Positions 18,484 to 24,399 of a stretch of DNA of 24,399 nucleotides are shown here, in pieces. The notes under the pieces were generated by a model. The model was not told where the DNA came from. It saw nothing but the letters and a program-made list of their open reading frames with translations, and did not search any database. Position 1 is the first letter of the stretch. Every line of letters starts with the position of its first letter. A program made the position numbers and the translations under genes. The stretch lies in the NCBI GenBank assembly GCA_003427395.1, contig BFEA01000855.1:45337-69735 (forward strand). Reading direction: 5' to 3'. This DNA is from Chara braunii. Its lineage: Eukaryota; Streptophyta; Charophyceae; Charales; Characeae.

Positions 18484-19240
18484 TTGGGTCGGCTCTTCGC
18501 GGTGGAGTTATGGGTTCAAGAGAAGGGGGGTGCGACTGGGGAGGGAGCCCAAAATGAAGGAAGGACGAAAGAAACAACGACGGGATCGAGAGGAGAAGGA
18601 AAAAGAAAGAGGGTGGAGGTAGGGACGAGGAAGGAGGGGGTGAAGAAAAAGGAGGAGCAAGTGAAGAAAGAGATGCATGAGGTGAAAAAGAATAGGGAGG
18701 AGGTGAAGAAGAAGTTTGATGAGGTGGAGAAGAAGGAGGAGGTGAAGAAAAGGATGAGGAGGTGAAAAACAAGGGGGAGGGGTTGAAGAAGGTTAGTGAG
18801 GTGAAAAAAAATGGGAAGGAGGTGGAAAAGAAAGGAGACGAGGTGGAGAAGATGGGGAGGGAAGCTTGTGATGTTCAACCACCCGAGGACAAAAAAATTA
18901 TTGCTCTGAAAAATCTGCTGGATAGTCAAAAAATATAGTTGGATAAAATCAAAGCAGAGGGTTCAACTATGGGGCCGCTCATGGCGTTGTTGAAAGCTCA
19001 AGTGGAGGAAAGAAGGAGATAGAGGAGGTGGATGTGCAAGAAATACAGTCTGCAAAGCAAGAAAGGATATTGTATAAGGGAAAAGGAAAGGAAAGACAGG
19101 AGGCACAAGGCAGAGATATAAAAACTTTGTTGGTGAGGGGTGAGGCACATCAGCAGGAGGGGCAGGCACAGAGTGGTGTGCAGCAGGTGGCGAGAAAATG
19201 TCACTATTGCAAACAAGACGGTCACCTGGCCTTCCGTTGT
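18484..19240 (+). pseudogene. Gag-like relic: coiled coil and CCHC zinc knuckle
   Basis: Three plus-strand frames join into one interrupted reading. The frame from 18484 gives a highly charged region with seven-residue units of the EVKKKFD / EVEKKEE type. The reading moves to a second frame near 18750, where the units go on (18760-18860) and end in DKKIIALKNLLDSQK before TAG at 18936-18938. A third frame from about 19010 carries a glutamine-rich stretch, then C-HY-C-KQDG-H-LAFR-C (19199-19240), an exact CX2CX4HX4C zinc knuckle. Such knuckles bind nucleic acid in retroelement Gag proteins and in some cellular RNA-binding proteins. Beyond 19240 the frame is open to 19438 but includes sequence shared with module P, so I end the relic at the knuckle. 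The two frameshifts and the stop make it dead. Gag identity is inferred from the knuckle and position only. Confidence 0.55.
18655..18855 (+). repeat. 21-bp coding-type minisatellite (heptads)
   Basis: GAGGTGAAGAAG-like units recur about every 18-24 bases, mostly 21, which gives one heptad per unit. This explains the coiled-coil periodicity and is a likely place for the frameshift near 18750. Confidence 0.75.
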
Positions 19241-19356
19241 GTCCACTATGATTTTGATTTCTCGTACGGTTTCGTGCGATGTGAAAATACAGGCAACAAT
19301 ATAGTATATCTCGATTATTGGGGTCAGGCTGTACATATGGCGACGTCGGATGGGAT

Positions 19357-19560
19357 AAGGGCGGAAACATACATCTCGCCCCCGGGTGCCCTTGGATGTC
19401 GAAGATCATATACTTCTTACATGGATCTCGTTAAATGACAAAAGCAAAGAGTTTTGGCCCCCAGAATGAATTCAGGGGGTACGCGTGTGGCATTTAGGGG
19501 GTCTCATACTTCTTGCTGCATTTTTTTAACCGGCACGAGTGCGCGGCTTTTTCCAGCATC
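19357..19560 (+). repeat. Partial copy of module P
   Basis: AAGGGCGGAAACATAC through CCCGGGTGCCCTTGGA matches 8507-8552, and GCGCGGCTTTTTCCAGC (19541-19557) is identical to 8000-8016. The order of the two parts is swapped relative to 8.0-8.56 kb. Confidence 0.7.
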
Positions 19561-19900
19561 TTGTGAAGACCGGACGCGTCCACGGGTCCCATCTTCCCCT
19601 AGGAGCTTAATCCAACTGAGTCATGAATGAGTATGAAAATAANTGAGATCCGAGTCATCAGAACGAGTGTAAATAAGAGGGGGGCGCCCCTGTCTTTTGC
19701 TGTGGTTGAACGGCCNGGTGGGCTAGTGGCGCTTGGGGTCGCGAGCCCCAACTCGAGTACTAGACGCTGTATGCATGGATAGTACATTGCTGTGAGATAT
19801 GGACAAAGGGAGCTGCACGCATAAAAACTGAAAAAGAGATGGCCGTCTTCTAACCTCCGAAACATAAATGGGATCCGTGTCCTCGAGGTCCACCCCCTCG
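19560..19900. other. Unassigned spacer with two ambiguous bases
   Basis: N at 19643 and 19716. A small stem TTGGGG (19733-19738) with CCCCAA (19746-19751) is present. Open frames on the minus strand cross the N positions and are not supported. Confidence 0.5.
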
Positions 19901-19904
19901 GGCG

Positions 19905-20190
19905 TTAACATTGAGAATGGAAAGGAATGACCCTAACCAGGCTGTTCGACTTGAGAATGGAAAGGAATGACCNTGACCCTAACCAGGCTGTTCGACTTGA
20001 GAATGGAAAGGAATGACCCTAACCAGGCTGTTCGACTTGAGAATGGAAAGGAATGACCCTAACCAGGCAGTTCGACTTGAGAATGGAAAGGAATGTCCCT
20101 AACCAGACTGTTCGACTTGAGAATGGAAAGGAACGACCCTAACCAGGCTGCTCAACTTGAGAATGGAAAAGAACGACCCTAACAAGGTTG
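19905..20190 (+). repeat. 40-bp tandem array, about seven copies
   Basis: Unit CTGTTCGACTTGAGAATGGA plus AAGGAATGACCCTAACCAGG. Most copies differ by one or two bases, so amplification is recent. One copy holds an N (19973) and a short duplication. Confidence 0.95.
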
Positions 20191-20311
20191 TTCAGAAATG
20201 ACCCCTGACAAGGGTCGTTCCTTTTGAAATAGGCACTGGGGTCCCCTGCATTATTGATTGAGAAAGGTTGATTGAGAATGGATGATTGAGAATGAGATAG
20301 AATGAGCAATG

Positions 20312-20480
20312 AGAGATGGAAAAGGTCGGTGGATCGGTCATTGAAATAGCCAATGGGATGGATGAAAGAGATGGAAAAGGCCGGTGGCTCGATCATGGAA
20401 ATAGCCAATGGGATGGATGAAAGAGATGAAAAAGGCCGGTGGGTTGGTCATTGAAATAGCCAAGAGGATGGATGAAAGAG
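20312..20480 (+). repeat. 55-bp tandem array, three copies
   Basis: Unit GAGATGGAAAAGGTCGGTGG, ATCGGTCATTGAAATAGCCA, ATGGGATGGATGAAA. Looser relatives with GGTCGGTC and CAAAATGGCTATTG words continue to about 20830. Confidence 0.9.
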
Positions 20481-20830
20481 GATGAGAAGGGCAGGGTAAG
20501 GAAGGCCGAGTCTTAAAATCAAGAAGGGCAAGGACCGTTGGGACGGTCACAAAGATTGGGTATTGAGGAATGAGAGAGTTGAGGATTGAATGAGCCGAAG
20601 GGTCGGTCTTGCAAAATGGCTATTGAAAGAATGAGCACCAGATCGGCCATGTGGGTGGCCTTGTTGATGAGAACCTGTCGGACCAGCCATGGGAATCAGC
20701 CTTGGAAATGGCATGGGATTGAGTGTTTGAAAATTGGATATTGCATTGTATAGTTAGGGGACCCCAGACAACTTGATGTAAGGTCGTCGGACCGACCATG
20801 GAAATAGCAAGAGATTGAGCTTTCCTTTTT
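20480..20830. repeat. Degenerate continuation of the 55-bp family
   Basis: Scattered CGGTCTTGCAAAATGGCTAT, CCAGCCATGGGAATCAGCC and CGACCATGGAAATAGC words show irregular, decayed units. No gene is supported. Confidence 0.5.
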
Positions 20831-20835
20831 CTTCT

Positions 20836-20946
20836 AGTATCATGTCTCAACATAAGGGGGATAGCAATGCCTACATCGAGACCCCAAGACCTCTACCTGT
20901 TAAGGGAAAAGTCTCAGCGCGGCCTACTCCTCATAAGAAGGAATAA
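20836..20946 (+). pseudogene. Candidate first coding exon behind a splice acceptor
   Basis: A pyrimidine tract TTTCCTTTTTCTTCTAG ends at 20837 and looks like a strong 3' splice site. The next ATG (20842) opens a 34-codon frame, MSQHKGDSNAYIETPRPLPV and onward to HKKE, closed by TAA at 20944. A different frame then reads on from about 20960 with protein-like text (DVGHPELTPTTSSSRGVQ) to 21193. The arrangement suggests a decayed gene with a 5'-UTR intron, but the frames are short, no family is recognised, and chance cannot be excluded. Confidence 0.25.
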
Positions 20947-21176
20947 GGGTTGAAGGACCAAATCACCTTCCGCTTTGATTGATGTTGGTCATCCGGAACT
21001 AACTCCGACAACGAGCTCTAGTCGGGGAGTTCAAAATGCGCCTCATGTTGAGAACCTAAACGTCAAGGGCGTGGAGTCAAATGAGCGAGTGAGCCATTTT
21101 TTTTCTTCAGTCTCATTTTTTCTCCCCAACCACACACTATGCCGTAGAGGGGAGGCACGGTCGTTTGAAACGGACC

Positions 21177-21818
21177 ATGGCTACTCACATTAAGTTGAGC
21201 AGCACTGTCCAGAGGGAGGAATCGGGCGTGGTACCGGGTGGAAGCCGCAACCACCACAGATTGAGTGACTCCGCCCTGCCGGATTATTACAACCGTTCCG
21301 GGACTAACCGCGAGGTCTTCGTAACTTCACTCGCAAACTAATTGAGAGCCCCAATTCTCTTGAAAGGAAGAGGCCGGATCCAAGAAAACACCACTTAGGA
21401 GGAACGATTCGCGAGAAAGCCCTTACTGCAAGACGGGGTCCTTTGAGGTTTTTTTGACAGGACCTACCTGCCAGATGTGAGGAGGTACCTCAGTGATGAC
21501 GCCCGTCTTGTAAGTGGCAAAAGGTCGGACGGAGTAGGGGGTGAGGTGAGTTATCAGCAGGGGGAGGATGGATCACTCTTCCTTTTTGGGGCTGATGGGC
21601 CGGCATCCGTCTACTCAGTTGGTGGACCAAGGTCTGCGTACCTCCAAGTGAGAACTGGTCGTGCGATGGGGACATCGCATGTTGAGTGGGGGGAAGGTGT
21701 GCCATCTACCGATGAAAAAGCGTGCAAAAGAGAAGGTTACTATGAACTCAAGAAATTGTGTAAATTGATTTTGCGCAGGCTTGAGAAAGGTCGGGCAAGA
21801 TGTCCAGAAGAAAAATGA
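21177..21818 (+). pseudogene. Degenerate open frame with strong start context
   Basis: ATG at 21177 sits in GACCATGGC, a favourable eukaryotic start context. The frame gives 54 codons (MATHIKLSSTVQREESG... to SLAN) before TAA at 21339. The same frame later holds TAG and TGA stops. It is then open from 21447 to 21818, containing DRTYLPDVRRYLSDDARLVS and a glycine-rich middle, and ends in KLILRRLEKG. The last 21 residues are the first unit of the 63-bp array that follows. The frame may be an old coding sequence whose end was amplified. I recognise no domain, and three stops in about 110 codons is not far from random expectation. Confidence 0.25.
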
Positions 21819-22215
21819 TTGTGTAAATTGACTTTGCGCAGGCTTGAGAAAAGGTCTGGCAAGATGTCCAGAAAAAAAATGCTTGTATAATTGACCTTAC
21901 GCAGGCTTGAGAAAAGGCCTGGCAAGATGTCCCGAAGAAAAACGCTTGTGTAATTGACTCTGCATGGGCTTGGGAAATTACCTGGCAAAGATGTTCGAAA
22001 GGGAAATGAATAAGTAATTGATTTTGCGTGAGCTTGATAGTAGGCCTGACAAGAAAACAAGAAGAGAAAAACGTGTAATTAGGTTGTGTGTAGGTCTAAG
22101 GAAAGGTCTGGCAAGACGCCAGAAAGAGAGATATATGTGTAATGGACTTTGCATGAGTATGAAAGGGGTCTGGCAAAATGCCAGAAGAAAGATGTAAATG
22201 AAATGGACTAAGTGA
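21757..22215 (+). repeat. 63-bp tandem array, about eight copies
   Basis: Unit GTGTAAATTGACTTTGCGCA, GGCTTGAGAAAAGGTCTGGC, AAGATGTCCAGAAGAAAAAT plus a few bases. Starts at about 21758, 21821, 21884, 21948, 22012, 22073 and 22137 give 61-64 bp spacing. Because 63 is a multiple of three, a minus-strand frame stays open over five units with a 21-residue repeat. The first plus-strand unit belongs to the frame ending at 21818. Sequence at 22290-22340 and 8627-8660 looks like a further diverged unit. Confidence 0.9.
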
Positions 22216-22439
22216 CACACATTTTTAAGATTGGGTACAAGAAAGGTCGAATGAGGGTGACGTGCATGCGAAATTGGCAGGGCTACGGAAAGCTGGGCAA
22301 AAAGACATGGGAAAAAAAAATGTGAATTTGGTTAAGCATAAGATTAAAGAAAGAATGATGGGAGACGTGGATTGCACGGGCCGAAAAGACAAGAAAAAAA
22401 ACGTTAAGGGTGACGGAAACCGGAAGAGGGGCCTGGTTG

Positions 22440-22910
22440 GCAAGGGATGGAAAAAGGATCAACTAAAGGGTGCAGAAGCAGGAGCAGCGAAAGGAGGAAA
22501 ACTGGAAAAGGTTTTGGTGTACTACGGGTGATGAACGAGACGAAAGGGGTTTTGATGTACTACGGGTGATGAATGAGACAAAAGGGGTTTTGATGCTCTG
22601 AGGGTGATGGAGGATCAACCAAAGGGTGCCTGGGATGGCAAGACTCGAGGGAGAAGCAGGGGCAGCGAAAGGAGGAAAACCGGAAAAGGTTTTGATGTAC
22701 TATGGGTGATAAACGAGACGAAAGGGGTTTTGATATACTACGGGTGATGAATGAGACGAAAGGATTTTTTATCCTCTGAGGGTGATGAACAAGACGAAAG
22801 GGGTTTTGATGCTCTGAGGGTGATGAACGAGACGAAAGGGGTTTTGATACTCTGAGGGTGATGAACGAAACGAAAAGGGTTTGATGTACTACGGGTGATG
22901 AATGAGATGT
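22440..22910 (+). repeat. 38-bp tandem array in right block, with higher-order duplication
   Basis: Unit GATGAACGAGACGAAAGGGG plus TTTTGATGTACTACGGGT. Two clusters (about 22505-22605 and 22690-22905) are each preceded by a copy of GGATCAAC-AAAGGGTGC through GCAGCGAAAGGAGGAAAAC, so a larger segment was duplicated as well. Confidence 0.85.
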
Positions 22911-23682
22911 AAGAAACATAAAGGACAAAGAAAGCTTGATACACCCCTCCCCGTTCCAAGGTCGAAAACTAGAAGAAAATTGAGAAAGGAGCAAGAAAAG
23001 ACAAAATGGACCCTGGCAACTAACTACCCATAACATATCCTCCTCCTCTCTCGTTTATCCCTCCAAAACCCACTGACAAAAGATTGATGCTCGATGAGGA
23101 CATCGCGAATGAGTGGGGGGAATGTGTCAGGACTGGTGAGTCTCGAATAACTTCCCATCACTCGAGAGACTGAATATGGACGAATTGTGCACAACAGAGA
23201 AATCTGGAGTGAGGCGCAGGAGAGAGAAAAGACAAAGGATTAGGCCACAAGAGGGAGTGATGTTCTGGGGTGAAAACCACATGAGGAGAAAACCAGCAAC
23301 GGCACGAGAATAAGCGCAGGAGCAGGGGTATATAAGACGTAGCAAGGGGTCGGGAGGGCCATTGGAATGCAATGAAGACTAAGGCCAAAGGGTCCTTGAA
23401 CCAACAAATGCAGCACGATAGCGATAAAAAAATAAGGAAGTCGAGAGATGAATGACCCCGGGGCCGTGGGAAGCTAGAGAACGAGGGGCAAACGTGGGGG
23501 TCATTTACGGGAGCCTCGGAGGGGAGGGCCACGACCAAAGAAATCGGCTCGCACAAGGCGCAAGAAAAGACAAAGGATAGGGGTCACCATAGGGCGGCAA
23601 AACGCCCAAGGGACGAGGGACACCTCAGGGAAAGGCACCCGGGGCCACTTAGGACTAAGTAAAAATAATAGCATCCGGGGCG

Positions 23683-23815
23683 AAATGTTTCGAGGACCAC
23701 CCGCGGGACCGGGGACCGCGGTGGGACTAAGTGTTGGGGACCACCGGCGGGACTAAGTGTCGGGGACCACCGACGGGACTAAGTGTCGGGGACCACCGAC
23801 ACGATGAGTGGCGGG
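23683..23815 (+). repeat. 26-bp tandem array in right block
   Basis: Equivalent of 9727-9860 with about five more diverged units, one of them shortened (near 23710). Confidence 0.85.
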
Positions 23816-23881
23816 GACATGTGAAAGTCCCAAGAAGAAATGGCGACACCGCATGAGGAAAAATAATAAAAGCAAGGTACA

Positions 23882-23943
23882 CCGTCAAGATCAACATCTT
23901 GACGGCCAAGAATATTAGCACCACTAGTGCAAGCATTAGTGGT
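23882..23943. repeat. Two adjacent hairpins in right block
   Basis: CCGTCAAGAT (23882-23891) pairs perfectly with ATCTTGACGG (23896-23905). After 14 bases ACCACTAGTGC (23920-23930) pairs with GCATTAGTGGT (23933-23943) with one mismatch. The left block keeps the second better than the first. Confidence 0.65.
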
Positions 23944-24399
23944 AGCAAACAGGAAGGCCAAAAGGAAAAGAAAAAGTCAAGAAAATTGAAGTGGAAGGCA
24001 TGGGAGCAATCCAAAAAATCTCGGATTAGCCTCCCTCAAGAAAATGGAGTCAAATGAGACCCCGTGTGAAAAATAGGCCTCTGGGTGAAAATTGGAGTAG
24101 GAGGGGCCATTATGGGAGAAAGACAGGAGTGAGAGGAAACTCCCATGGGCATGAGAAAAACATTATTGCAGTCCGAGATATAACGGAATGCACCTTGGGC
24201 GTAGGAAGAGCCAAAACCAAGAGGAAAGGGCTAGAAAAGGGCCTTAACGGTCACTTGACACTTGACATTTTAGAAAAAAAAGAGAAAAGAAACGAAAATG
24301 TGAGAGAATAAGACAAAAAGAGTGAGAGGGAGTGAGTGAGTTGGCCGTCAGTAGGGACTGCCACAAGTAGGGACTGACAGGTCCCTAGTGTCCAAGAAA

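Larger units (their letters stand above)
22304..24399 (+). mobile_element. Right copy of the large direct repeat, candidate 3' LTR (cut by window end)
   Basis: Matches the left block from 22321 to the end of the window. Relative to the left block it has an expanded 38-bp array and lacks the 1.2-kb insertion of 10.5-11.7 kb. The last 60 bases, with CAGTAGGGACTG and GACAGGTCCC, correspond to 11835-11870, so the repeat continues outside the window. The A-rich GGGAAAAAAAAA just before TGTGAATTTGG at 22321 could be a polypurine tract, but the left copy has similar sequence there, which weakens that reading. Confidence 0.5.

Noticed and set aside
18446-18929. Two minus-strand frames rich in serine, proline and phenylalanine
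   Set aside because: Antisense of the purine-rich coiled-coil minisatellite.
19719-19760. tRNA-derived SINE with A box TGGGCTAGTGG and a B-box-like AACTCGAGTAC
   Set aside because: The A-box match is good, but the B box is poor and only 31 bases from A-box start to B-box start; no cloverleaf forms and an N lies next to the A box.
19905-20190. Interstitial telomere repeat, because of CCCTAA words
   Set aside because: CCCTAA occurs once per 40-bp unit and never in tandem by itself.
21177-21818. A single intact 214-codon gene
   Set aside because: Three different stop codons interrupt the frame between codons 55 and 90, and no family was recognised.
8627-24399. Reverse transcriptase, RNase H, integrase or protease
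   Set aside because: I looked for the usual motifs (YxDD, DxG, HHCC, DD35E) in the plus and minus frames between the direct repeats and found none that I could support.

Overview
The window looks like a gene-poor stretch of a large, repeat-rich eukaryotic nuclear genome. I found no intact protein-coding gene, no tRNA or rRNA gene, no CRISPR array and no bacterial operon structure. Long (GA)n, (CA)n, (CTT)n and poly(A) tracts, intron-type splice-site motifs, many tandem arrays and a pair of kilobase-scale direct repeats 13.7 kb apart all fit a eukaryote. The taxon is unresolved. The retroelement-like second part has the feel of a land plant, whereas the best protein signal, a Rap1-type Myb domain, is best known from animals and fungi. 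Almost every longer open frame is a shadow of a simple repeat.

Bases 1-8560 are a mosaic of microsatellites and dispersed repeats. Bases 85-2999 hold five copies of one 0.35-0.65 kb unit in alternating orientation, so the stretch is a set of nested inverted repeats. A second family with a built-in hairpin occurs at 763-895, 3250-3470 and 4213-4430. Broken gene pieces lie among these repeats. Two minus-strand copies of an exon encoding a Rap1/TERF2IP-type Myb domain (4510-4905 and 6345-6760) carry different premature stops. Plus-strand pieces at 460-760, 2262-2411 and 3770-4165 read as protein interrupted by stops, and two of them end at a GTAAGT splice-donor sequence. Bases 7155-7632 hold two copies of a 200-bp hairpin-bearing repeat. 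Bases 8000-8560 hold a palindrome-rich module that partly recurs at 19.36-19.56 kb.

Bases 8627-24399 may be one very large retroelement-like unit. A block starting near 8641 recurs at 22321 and runs off the window end. Between the copies come an apparently non-coding leader, a (CTT)n tract, a 4.8-kb array of about 50 units of 91 bp in three subfamilies, and a frameshifted relic encoding a lysine-rich coiled coil plus a CCHC zinc knuckle. Shorter tandem arrays (40, 55 and 63 bp) and two weak degenerate open frames follow. I see no reverse transcriptase, RNase H, protease or integrase. If the two blocks are LTRs, the element is a non-autonomous one of the large retrotransposon derivative kind. 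An assembly gap with flanking poly(A) (10205-10480) lies in the left block.

No functional cooperation between genes can be claimed. The story the sequence supports is repeated capture, inversion and tandem amplification of sequence, including fragments of one or two host genes.
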